Positions 1 to 5,320 of a stretch of DNA of 6,893 nt are shown here, piece after piece. Within the stretch, counting starts at the first letter, position 1, and each line of letters begins with the position of its first letter. The notes below the pieces were generated by a model. The model worked only from the letters and a program-made list of their open reading frames with translations. It was not told the origin of the DNA and made no database searches. The position numbers were made by a program, and so were the translations under genes. This stretch comes from an uncultured Litorilinea sp. Its GTDB lineage: Bacteria > Chloroflexota > Anaerolineae > Caldilineales > Caldilineaceae. The DNA lies in contig CAKZVN010000043.1 of the NCBI GenBank assembly GCA_937922105.1, forward strand, positions 1 through 6,893, given 5' to 3'.

Positions 1-77
1 TCATCGCCGAAGCCGACATGGGCGCCATCCTCGGCGACACCCTGCACGCCCTATTGCAAGCGAGACACCCCGCATGA
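1..77 (+). CDS. C-terminal tail of an unrecognised upstream gene (partial)
   Basis: An open frame enters from the left edge and ends at the TGA at 75-77; codons read in frame from position 3 give 24 residues ending in LLQARHPA. Its stop overlaps the next gene's start as ATGA, the classic arrangement for translational coupling, which is the main reason to believe it is real. The visible piece is alanine- and leucine-rich and looks like a C-terminal helix. No motif is visible, so the family cannot be named. It is probably in the same operon as the sulfotransferase and sulfatase that follow. Confidence 0.6.
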   Translation, partial: IAEADMGAILGDTLHALLQARHPA

Positions 78-802
78 CCCTGGTTACCGTCATCGGTCGC
101 GGCCATTCCGGCACACGCGCCGTTTCACACACCCTGTACGCCAGCGGGGTCTTCATGGGCGCGACCATCAACCGCTCCGGCGATCTGGTCCCCCCTGAAG
201 CTATGTACGACGCCTGCCGCGTCATGGCCCGCTATGTGGAATGGCAGGGTGGTCTTAGCTGGGACTTCTCCCAGCTCCACACCATGCCCATTCCCGATGA
301 GTTCACCCGGCTCATCCATACCTACCTCCAAAGCGTATTGGATGAACAAGCCAAGCATCCGGACGCCCTGGTGGGCTGGAAGATCCCGGAGACTACGCTG
401 GTCTTCCCGTGGATCGTGCGTCTCTTCCCGGACGCCAAATACATCTTCTGGGTGCGCGACCCGCGTGACTGTGTGCTCAACCGCCACATCACCGACGACC
501 TGCGCGTCTTCGGCATTGACTACCCGCCCACCGACGACATCCGCCTACGCCGCGCCATCTCCTGGAAATACCAAGTGGAGTTGGTCAAAGCCACGCCCCA
601 ACCGGCCAATTGGCTGGAGCTACGCTTCGAGGACTTCGTCTTGCGCCAAGAGGAGACGCTTGCCCGCCTGGAAGCCTATTTGGGCATCCCCCTGGCGCGC
701 ATTGTCGTGCGCCCCGATGCGGTCGGTCGCTATCGCTTGGACAGCGGCAGGCACGACTTCGACTTCTTCGCACCCGAACTGACCCGCTTCGGTTATGTCT
801 AA
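74..802 (+). CDS. Sulfotransferase family protein (PAPS-dependent type)
   Basis: This 242-residue cytoplasmic protein has no signal peptide or membrane segment. It is likely to transfer sulfate from PAPS to an unknown hydroxyl or amino acceptor. The N-terminal GRGHSGTR (residues 8-15), after a hydrophobic strand, sits where the 5'-phosphosulfate-binding loop (usually PKSGTTW) lies. GWKIPE (101-106) and the strand YIFWVRDPRD (123-132) fit the 3'-phosphate-binding region, and RFEDF (184-188) is the usual late sulfotransferase motif. A C-terminal GRYR (218-221) resembles the G-x-W/Y segment closing the PAPS site. The P-loop lacks the usual lysine; R9 or H11 may replace it. The ATG at 74 overlaps the preceding stop (ATGA) with only a weak purine stretch upstream, so translation is probably coupled. 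The next gene starts before this one ends. The family is clear; the acceptor is not known. Confidence 0.85.
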   Translation: MTLVTVIGRGHSGTRAVSHTLYASGVFMGATINRSGDLVPPEAMYDACRVMARYVEWQGGLSWDFSQLHTMPIPDEFTRLIHTYLQSVLDEQAKHPDALVGWKIPETTLVFPWIVRLFPDAKYIFWVRDPRDCVLNRHITDDLRVFGIDYPPTDDIRLRRAISWKYQVELVKATPQPANWLELRFEDFVLRQEETLARLEAYLGIPLARIVVRPDAVGRYRLDSGRHDFDFFAPELTRFGYV

Positions 803-2159
803 TCCCAACATCCTACTCATCCACGCCGACCAGTTTCGTCACGATTGTCTAGGCGTGGCGGGCCATCCGCTGCTACAGACGCCGCACCTCGACCGCTTGG
901 CTGCGGAAGGCGTGCACTTCACCCACGCATTCACACCCATCCCCGTCTGCACACCGGCGCGCGCCTCGCTGTTGACCGGAAGTTGGCCCGCGGCCCACGG
1001 CTTCTTAGCCAACGCCGAGACCGAGTTGGCTCCTCCACCCACCATCCGCCTGCCCACCTTCACCGCGCTCCTCCACGATGCCGGCTACTTTGTCGCCCAT
1101 GTGGGCAAGTGGCATGTCCATCCCCGCCTCGGCCCAACGGCCTTCGGCTGCGATCTCTTCGTACCGGAGCGGGGATACCATGCCTGGCGCGCAGCCCAGG
1201 GCCTACCGCCCAAGCCCTTCACCAACGGCTTCTTCGGCGAGACCGACCCTGCCATCACCCCGGAGCAATCGTCATTGGCCTGGGGCGCGGACCAAACCAT
1301 CGCCGCGCTGACCACCGCCGCGGCGACGGGGCAGCCCTTCTTCCTGCGCTGGGACCCCTCCGAGCCGCACCTGCCCAACGTCGTGCCCGAACCGTATGCG
1401 TCCCGCTACGCACCCCAAGACATCCCGCCGTGGCTCGGCTTCGACGATCCGCTCGTGGGCAAGCCCTATATCCAACGCAAACAGCGCCAAACCTGGGGGA
1501 TCGAGCACTGGACATGGCAGGATTGGGCGCCGATTGTCGCCCGCTATCTGGGCGAAATCACCCTACTCGACCACCAAGTCGGGCGCATCCTCGCCGCACT
1601 GGACCAACTAGGGCTGCGCGACAACACGCTGGTTGCTTTCAGCGCCGACCACGGTGACCTCTGCGGCAGTCACGGCCTGATTGACAAACATTATGTCATG
1701 TACGACGACTTGGTGCGCGTCCCCCTCATCCTGCGTTGGCCCGCAGCCCTGCCCGCCTCCGCGACCTGCGACGCTTTTGTCAGCGCCGCGCTCGACCTGG
1801 CGTACACCTTTCTCGCCGTTGCCGGAATCCCCCCCCCGCAGAGCTTCGCCGGCTGCGACCTGCGCGACGAACTTGCCCGCGCCTCGCGCGCAGACATCTA
1901 CGCAGCTTACTACGGCAACCAAATGGGCCTCTATACCCAACGCATGGTGCGCGACCGTGACTGGAAATATGTGTGGAACGCCACCGCCGAAGATGAACTC
2001 TATCACCTCGCCTATGACCCGGCAGAACGCACCAACTTGGCCGCGCACCCGGACGCGCGCCACGCGTTACAACGCCTGCGCAGCCGCCTGTTGACCTGGC
2101 TGGAACAGACCCGCGACCCCATCCTCAATCGCTGGACGCGTCGCCAACTGAGCGGCTGA
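795..2159 (+). CDS. Sulfatase (type I, formylglycine-dependent), cytoplasmic
   Basis: This 454-residue sulfatase of the alkaline phosphatase superfamily hydrolyses a sulfate ester of unknown substrate. The signature C52-T-P-A-R56, followed by LLTG, is the site where the cysteine is matured to formylglycine. Other active-site residues are in place: D12-Q13 in IHADQ (metal), K105 and H107 in GKWH, H192 in SEPHLP, D285-H286 in SADHGD (metal), and K298 in LIDKHY. The C-terminal part (KYVWN, ELYHLAYDPAERTNL, about 391-415) is the normal sulfatase small domain, so the gene is full length. There is no signal peptide, unlike exported glycan sulfatases, which suggests a cytoplasmic small-molecule substrate. 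The start overlaps the sulfotransferase end by 8 bp and has no good Shine-Dalgarno, so coupling is likely. The maturing enzyme (FGE or anSME) is not in the window. A related phosphoester or phosphonate ester hydrolase activity is a less likely alternative. Confidence 0.92.
   Translation: MSNPNILLIHADQFRHDCLGVAGHPLLQTPHLDRLAAEGVHFTHAFTPIPVCTPARASLLTGSWPAAHGFLANAETELAPPPTIRLPTFTALLHDAGYFVAHVGKWHVHPRLGPTAFGCDLFVPERGYHAWRAAQGLPPKPFTNGFFGETDPAITPEQSSLAWGADQTIAALTTAAATGQPFFLRWDPSEPHLPNVVPEPYASRYAPQDIPPWLGFDDPLVGKPYIQRKQRQTWGIEHWTWQDWAPIVARYLGEITLLDHQVGRILAALDQLGLRDNTLVAFSADHGDLCGSHGLIDKHYVMYDDLVRVPLILRWPAALPASATCDAFVSAALDLAYTFLAVAGIPPPQSFAGCDLRDELARASRADIYAAYYGNQMGLYTQRMVRDRDWKYVWNATAEDELYHLAYDPAERTNLAAHPDARHALQRLRSRLLTWLEQTRDPILNRWTRRQLSG
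1829..1837 (+). repeat. C9 homopolymer inside the sulfatase gene
   Basis: Nine consecutive cytosines span the last base of the I345 codon and codons P346-P348. As given, the reading frame continues normally through a typical sulfatase C-terminus, so the count here is correct or in the 'on' state. A change of one base would truncate the protein after the catalytic residues but before the C-terminal domain. Confidence 0.9.
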
Positions 2160-2203
2160 GCTGCAACCGCCCCCATCCACTCTCTACCCAGGAGGGACTC
2201 ACT

Positions 2204-3001
2204 ATGAAACTCGGCGCCAATTCCGTGTTGTTCGGCGGTCACGATCTGGAGACCGCCTTTCGCTACATTGCGCTGGCAGGCTACGACGGCATCGAACTCT
2301 CCGCCATTGACGGCATGAGCGAGCATCTGGTCTTGGAACGCTATCGTGAACTCACGCCTGTGATTCGCGGCCTATCGGACACCTATGGTCTCGAACTATT
2401 AGCCATGGAGCAGCCCAGCCGCGACCCCGCCAAGATGGAGCTTGCCATGCAAGCCGCGGTCGAGCTGGGCATCCCCATCATCAACTGCGGTCCCGGCGGC
2501 AAGACCGGTGAGCCGGGCAGCCTGCAACAGACCATTGACGAGTTGGGCAAGCTCGCGCAGATGGCAGAGCGCTACGGCGTCACCCTCTGCGTCAAAGCCC
2601 ACGTCGGTCACAGCGTCTATAATACGCCGACCACCTTAGCCGTCATGCAGGCTATCTCCTCGCCCAACTTCGGCATTGATATGGACCCGTCCCACATCTA
2701 CCGGGCCGGTGAGGACCCCGTCGAAGCCATCGCTGCGGTCATCACGCGCGTCAAGCACGTCCACATCCGCGACTGCAAAGGTCGCCAACAAGGTCCCGGC
2801 GCGCCAGAGATGCAGGCCAACGGGCGCGGGGACATCAACCTGGTCGGCTATATTCGGGTACTCCACGAGCACGGCTATCGCGGCCCGCTCAATCTGGAGG
2901 TCATCGGCGCCAAAGAGTACGACGTGACCCGCTGCGCCATCATTGCCGCCGAGGCGCGCGGGCATATGCAAGCCTGTCTGCAAGCCTGCGGTGCGCGCTG
3001 A
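2204..3001 (+). CDS. Sugar phosphate isomerase/epimerase-like TIM-barrel protein
   Basis: This 265-residue protein belongs to the xylose-isomerase-like/AP endonuclease 2 TIM-barrel superfamily, which isomerises or epimerises sugars, inosose-type polyols or hydroxy-keto acids in the cytoplasm. The start (MKLGANSVLF), GYDGIELSAI (27-36), FGIDMDPSHIYRAGED (156-171), VKHVHIRDCKG (183-193), GRGDINLVGY (207-216) and GPLNLEVIGAKEYD (227-240) are typical strands and loops. Expected metal ligands are D161, H187 and E232. The fourth position, usually Glu in a 'lxlExH' strand, is K131 in LCVKAHVGH, so metal binding may differ or be absent. AGGAGG at 2190-2195, 8 nt before the ATG, is a strong ribosome binding site and fixes the start. 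Only 44 bp separate it from the sulfatase, so it is probably the operon's last gene, ending before a strong terminator. The exact substrate is unknown. Confidence 0.85.
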   Translation: MKLGANSVLFGGHDLETAFRYIALAGYDGIELSAIDGMSEHLVLERYRELTPVIRGLSDTYGLELLAMEQPSRDPAKMELAMQAAVELGIPIINCGPGGKTGEPGSLQQTIDELGKLAQMAERYGVTLCVKAHVGHSVYNTPTTLAVMQAISSPNFGIDMDPSHIYRAGEDPVEAIAAVITRVKHVHIRDCKGRQQGPGAPEMQANGRGDINLVGYIRVLHEHGYRGPLNLEVIGAKEYDVTRCAIIAAEARGHMQACLQACGAR

Positions 3002-3013
3002 TTGCGCCACAGG

Positions 3014-3055
3014 CAACAAGAAGGGGGCGGTCATGTTGCCGCCCCCTTCTTGTTG
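3014..3055. terminator. Perfect 17-bp stem-loop, probable bidirectional terminator
   Basis: Left arm CAACAAGAAGGGGGCGG (3014-3030) and right arm CCGCCCCCTTCTTGTTG (3039-3055) are exact reverse complements around an 8-base loop (3031-3038). It lies 12 bp after the stop of the plus-strand TIM-barrel gene and 12 bp beyond the stop of the convergent nanE. It has no long clean T run, but the distal arm is T-rich in the plus direction. Position and symmetry make a shared terminator the obvious reading. Confidence 0.85.
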
Positions 3056-3067
3056 TCGGATCTCCGC

Positions 3068-3814
3068 TCAGCTCCCGGCGACTGAACTCGCGGCCTGCCG
3101 GATACGCGCCACAAAGCGGCGGGTAATCTCTTGCGGCCGCGTGATGGCCCCACCCACCACCACCGCGGTCGCCCCCGCCTCCAGGGCAGCCGCGGCCTGC
3201 TCCGGCGTGTGATAGCGTCCCTCCGCCAGCACAGGAACCTGGACGCGGCCCACCAGCGCCGCAACCAGCGCCAAGTCCGGTCCCGGCTGTGCGGGCGAAC
3301 CCTCCGTATACCCCGACATGGTGGTGGAGACCATGTCCGCGCCGGCTTCGATTGCCACCAGCGCGTCGTCCACCGTCGCAATATCCGCCAGCACCGGTAG
3401 CCCTGTCTGAGCATGGATGGCGGCGATCAAACCATCCAGCGCCTCCGGTCGCGGGCGCAGCGTCGCGTCCAGCGCAATCAGATCGGCCCCGGCTTGGGCA
3501 ATCGCCAACGCGTGGCGCAGCGTGGGCGTGATATAGACCGGGTAACCGGGCAACTCCTCCTTGTACAGGCCGATGAGCGGGAGCTCCACCGCTTGGCGAA
3601 TAGCCGCCACATCCGCCGGGGAGTTGGCGCGAATCCCCACCGCGCCCCCCTCCCGCGCGGCTATCGCCATGCGCGCCATGATCGCGGCCCCATGCAGCGG
3701 CTCATGGGCCAACGCCTGGCACGAAACAATCAACCCGCCTCGCACCTTTGCCACAAAGTCTGCCGTGCGCGCCGCCACCCAGCTGCGCTGTGCCGGTTCC
3801 ATTGCGCTCATCAT
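3068..3814 (-). CDS. nanE: N-acetylmannosamine-6-phosphate 2-epimerase NanE
   Basis: NanE converts ManNAc-6-phosphate to GlcNAc-6-phosphate in the cytoplasm, the step joining sialic acid/ManNAc catabolism to the GlcNAc route. The 248-residue protein shows the whole NanE signature in order: GGLIVSCQA (26-34), EGGAVGIRAN (55-64, R62), IGLYK (81-85, expected catalytic K85), YITPT (94-98), LIALDAT (112-118, D116), VSTTMSGYT (162-170), VLAEGRYHTPE (195-205, expected acid/base E198) and VVVGGAITRPQEIT (218-231, R226). Length is normal. ATG codons stand at 3814 and 3811, with another at 3802. GGAGG at 3823-3819 is 4 nt from the first and 7 nt from the second, so 3811 may be the true start. It is convergent with the sulfatase operon and divergent from the SDR gene. 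No nanA, nanK or nagA is visible beside it. Confidence 0.95.
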   Translation of the reverse strand: MMSAMEPAQRSWVAARTADFVAKVRGGLIVSCQALAHEPLHGAAIMARMAIAAREGGAVGIRANSPADVAAIRQAVELPLIGLYKEELPGYPVYITPTLRHALAIAQAGADLIALDATLRPRPEALDGLIAAIHAQTGLPVLADIATVDDALVAIEAGADMVSTTMSGYTEGSPAQPGPDLALVAALVGRVQVPVLAEGRYHTPEQAAAALEAGATAVVVGGAITRPQEITRRFVARIRQAASSVAGS

Positions 3815-3823
3815 TCCTCCTCC
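3815..3823 (-). promoter_or_regulatory. Ribosome binding site of nanE (GGAGGAGGA)
   Basis: Read on the minus strand, GGAGGAGGA directly abuts ATGATG. The embedded AGGAGG is only 1 nt from the first ATG and 4 nt from the second, while the upstream GGAGG is 4 and 7 nt away. Normal 5-9 nt spacing favours the second ATG (3811). Confidence 0.75.
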
Positions 3824-3848
3824 ATCGCAGTCGCGCTTACAGCCTCAC

Positions 3849-3864
3849 TACGGCGCTTGCCGTA
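3849..3864. promoter_or_regulatory. Inverted repeat in the nanE/SDR divergent gap (candidate operator)
   Basis: TACGGC-GCTT-GCCGTA is a perfect 6-bp inverted repeat in the 116-bp gap between two divergent genes, 26 bp beyond the nanE ribosome binding site. I see no good -35/-10 pair on either strand in this gap, so the promoters are not placed. It could be an operator or chance. Confidence 0.3.
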
Positions 3865-3915
3865 TCATCATGGTCAATCTCTCACGCGCGCCGTAATCTC
3901 TGCGCGCATATCGGC

Positions 3916-3921
3916 AAGGAG
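3916..3921 (+). promoter_or_regulatory. Ribosome binding site deciding the SDR start (AAGGAG)
   Basis: AAGGAG lies 9 nt before the ATG at 3931. The open frame extends further upstream (to 3748, into nanE on the other strand), but that extension has no family similarity. The GATGGTG loop is where it should be only if translation starts at 3931. Confidence 0.8.
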
Positions 3922-3930
3922 ACTCATCTT

Positions 3931-4548
3931 ATGCAGATCGCCGTCTTCGGCGCGACCGGCGGCACCGGTCGCGAAGTCGTCCGCCAAGCCCTGGAACAGG
4001 GCTACACAGTCCGCGCCCTGGTGCGCGACCCGTCCAAACTTCCCATTCAAGACCCCCACCTGACCATCGTCCAGGGCAACGTCCTCAACCCGGACGACGT
4101 TGCCGCCGCCCTCACCGGGTGCGACGCGGTGGTGATCAGCTTGGGCAACACTCCGAATAACCCAGCCAACGTCGTCTCCGACGGCACTGCCCAGATCCTG
4201 CGCGCCATGCAAGCCCAGGGCATCCGTCGCGTGGTGGTGGTCACCTCCCTGGGCGTCGGTGACAGCAAAGACCAAATCCCCTTCTTCTTCCGCATCATCG
4301 TCGCCACTGCGCTGCGTGGGGTGATGGCAGACAAAGAAATCCAAGAGCAACTGGTGCGCGCCAGCGGTCTGGACTGGACCATCGTACGCCCCGGCGGCTT
4401 GGTAGACGGCCCGCCCACCGGCAAAGCCACCACCGGGCTGGACAAGCAGATTAAGGCTGGGCAGGTTACGCGCGGGGATGTCGCGGCCTTTGTCCTTGCC
4501 CAACTAACGGACCGAACCTATCTCCACGCCGCGCCCGCCATCACCTAA
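3931..4548 (+). CDS. NAD(P)-binding SDR, NmrA/biliverdin reductase B-like
   Basis: This 205-residue atypical short-chain dehydrogenase-fold protein has an N-terminal Rossmann strand ending in GATGGTGR (residues 7-14), the dinucleotide-binding loop. R28 and R32 in VRALVRD suggest NADP preference. VQGNVLNPDDVAAAL (47-61), CDAVVISLGN (64-73), VVVVTSLGVGD (101-111) and LDWTIVRPGGLVDGP (147-161) follow the layout of BLVRB/flavin-reductase-like and NmrA-like proteins. The classical YxxxK catalytic pair is absent, as in those groups, so it may be a flavin/quinone reductase or redox-sensing protein; the substrate cannot be told. Length is normal for the compact family. It is transcribed divergently from nanE, and no gene follows within 770 bp, so it is probably monocistronic. 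Confidence 0.87.
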   Translation: MQIAVFGATGGTGREVVRQALEQGYTVRALVRDPSKLPIQDPHLTIVQGNVLNPDDVAAALTGCDAVVISLGNTPNNPANVVSDGTAQILRAMQAQGIRRVVVVTSLGVGDSKDQIPFFFRIIVATALRGVMADKEIQEQLVRASGLDWTIVRPGGLVDGPPTGKATTGLDKQIKAGQVTRGDVAAFVLAQLTDRTYLHAAPAIT

Positions 4549-4656
4549 CTGGATCACCGCGCCGGTTTCCATTATACCCGCCAGAAGCGCTGATGGCGTA
4601 TGGCCGGACATGTGAACGACTCGTAGCATCTGCGCGTCGAGTTTGACCCGGCCATT

Positions 4657-4671
4657 GTTCGTTCAACGAAC
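4657..4671. repeat. Perfect 15-bp inverted repeat
   Basis: GTTCGTTCAACGAAC is a perfect palindrome of 7-bp arms around one central base. Such a compact, odd-centred dyad looks more like a protein-binding site than an RNA hairpin, since the loop would be too small. It lies about 109 bp after the SDR stop and 400 bp before the main promoter; no adjacent promoter was recognised. Confidence 0.5.
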
Positions 4672-4968
4672 TAAGGCAGGCCTGTACCGGCTGGTTATCC
4701 CACAATTCTATGTTTCCAAATCCAATCAGAGCGTCAGCTTGGGCCCACCCAGGGTGCTCGCCTGACTTGTTGTACGGAACCTTGTGAAGTGACAACCAGG
4801 GGTGTTCCCAGCTTTTTTGACCGGTAATACGCCTTGTGGTCTGCGCTAGATCGGCAGAGGAAATGCGTGCACAGCAGGACAACCGCCCCTTCCCCGTTTG
4901 AGAAAGACCCTAAGTCGGTATCACTCTGAGGCGTCTGCGCCGAAGAATCCCGACACTGCCCCAGAGCG

Positions 4969-4985
4969 ATGCCCCAACGGGGCAT
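4969..4985. repeat. Perfect 7-bp inverted repeat with 3-base loop
   Basis: ATGCCCC-AAC-GGGGCAT forms a perfect, stable short hairpin, roughly 90 bp before the -35 of the promoter at 5072. No T run follows on either strand, so it is not a standard terminator. It could be an operator. Confidence 0.4.
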
Positions 4986-5026
4986 GGGGACGTTGGCATC
5001 ACCAGAGCCTGTGCCCGTGCAAACCC

Positions 5027-5058
5027 GACTTTTGCGAGGCCCTCGGGCGCTAAAAGTC
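5027..5058. repeat. Imperfect stem-loop just upstream of the ROK-gene promoter
   Basis: GACTTTTGCG (5027-5036) pairs with CGC-T-AAAAGTC (5048-5058), giving 10 base pairs with one bulged T and an 11-base loop. It ends 13 bp before the -35 hexamer. It may be a regulator-binding site or a weak terminator isolating the promoter from upstream transcription; neither can be settled by eye. Confidence 0.4.
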
Positions 5059-5071
5059 CCCAAAATCGTGA

Positions 5072-5100
5072 TTGACACACGCCCGACGACGTGTTATGAT
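5072..5100 (+). promoter_or_regulatory. Near-consensus extended -10 sigma-70 promoter
   Basis: TTGACA (5072-5077, 6/6 to consensus) and TATGAT (5095-5100, 5/6) are separated by exactly 17 bp. A TG at 5092-5093, one base before the -10, makes it an extended -10 promoter. Expected transcription start is about 5107. The first downstream gene on this strand is the ROK regulator, 214-256 nt away depending on its start. Confidence 0.8.
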
Positions 5101-5106
5101 TCGGCC

Positions 5107-5320
5107 CAGTTAGTTTTCGCACCACACAAAGCCTCGATTGTCTGACTCGATTATTCGTATCGGTTGCCTTCCGTAGACCAACTGACTCTTGTCGGCACAG
5201 CACTCTGCACCGCATGGTCCCTCTTGGGGAGACCTGCCGGCGCCGGTAGCGGAGACGTTTACACAGCCGTTAAACCATCGCCCCTCTCCCTCTCCAGGGC
5301 AGGCAACCTAGCGGCTCAGA
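5107..5320 (+). other. Long 5' leader of the ROK regulator gene
   Basis: About 214 nt lie between the predicted transcription start and the first possible ATG. It contains a possible hairpin at 5216-5234 (GGTCCCTC with GGGAGACC, one mismatch, 3-base loop), the 10-bp palindrome CCGGCGCCGG (5237-5246) and a CT-rich stretch (5281-5295). No known riboswitch or tRNA shape was recognised. A TTG-started frame (5164-5352) is not convincing. Confidence 0.4.
5133..5152 (+). repeat. Tandem CTCGATT direct repeats near the transcription start
   Basis: CTCGATT occurs at 5133-5139 and 5146-5152, repeating every 13 bp, about 26-45 nt downstream of the predicted start of transcription. Location suits an operator for autoregulation of the ROK gene, but two 7-base copies could be chance. 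Confidence 0.3.

Larger units (their letters stand above)
4549..5071. other. Gene-free stretch after the SDR gene
   Basis: No open frame here has a credible start, ribosome binding site or recognisable family. Frames on the minus strand are open for about 100 codons but begin at poor starts and show no domain. The base composition looks less GC-rich than the flanking genes. It holds several short inverted repeats, annotated separately, and a minus-strand TATAAT at 4576-4571 with no matching -35. A weak hairpin (CGCCA 4579-4583 with TGGCG 4594-4598) follows the SDR gene but lacks a T tract. Confidence 0.6.

Noticed and set aside
3748..3930. N-terminal extension of the SDR protein into the nanE region
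   Set aside because: The extension overlaps nanE on the opposite strand, has no family similarity, and AAGGAG at 3916-3921 fixes the start at 3931.
4571..4576. Perfect TATAAT on the minus strand
   Set aside because: No acceptable -35 hexamer 16-18 bp upstream and no gene in the direction of transcription except antisense to the SDR gene.
4541..4882. Minus-strand open frame of about 113 codons in the gap after the SDR gene
   Set aside because: It starts at TTG with no ribosome binding site, overlaps the SDR stop, and shows no recognisable domain; it is most likely chance openness.
4734..5215. Two further minus-strand open frames of about 100-114 codons
   Set aside because: They overlap each other and the strong plus-strand promoter, are rich in Arg/Ser/Gly without domain features, and lack initiation signals.
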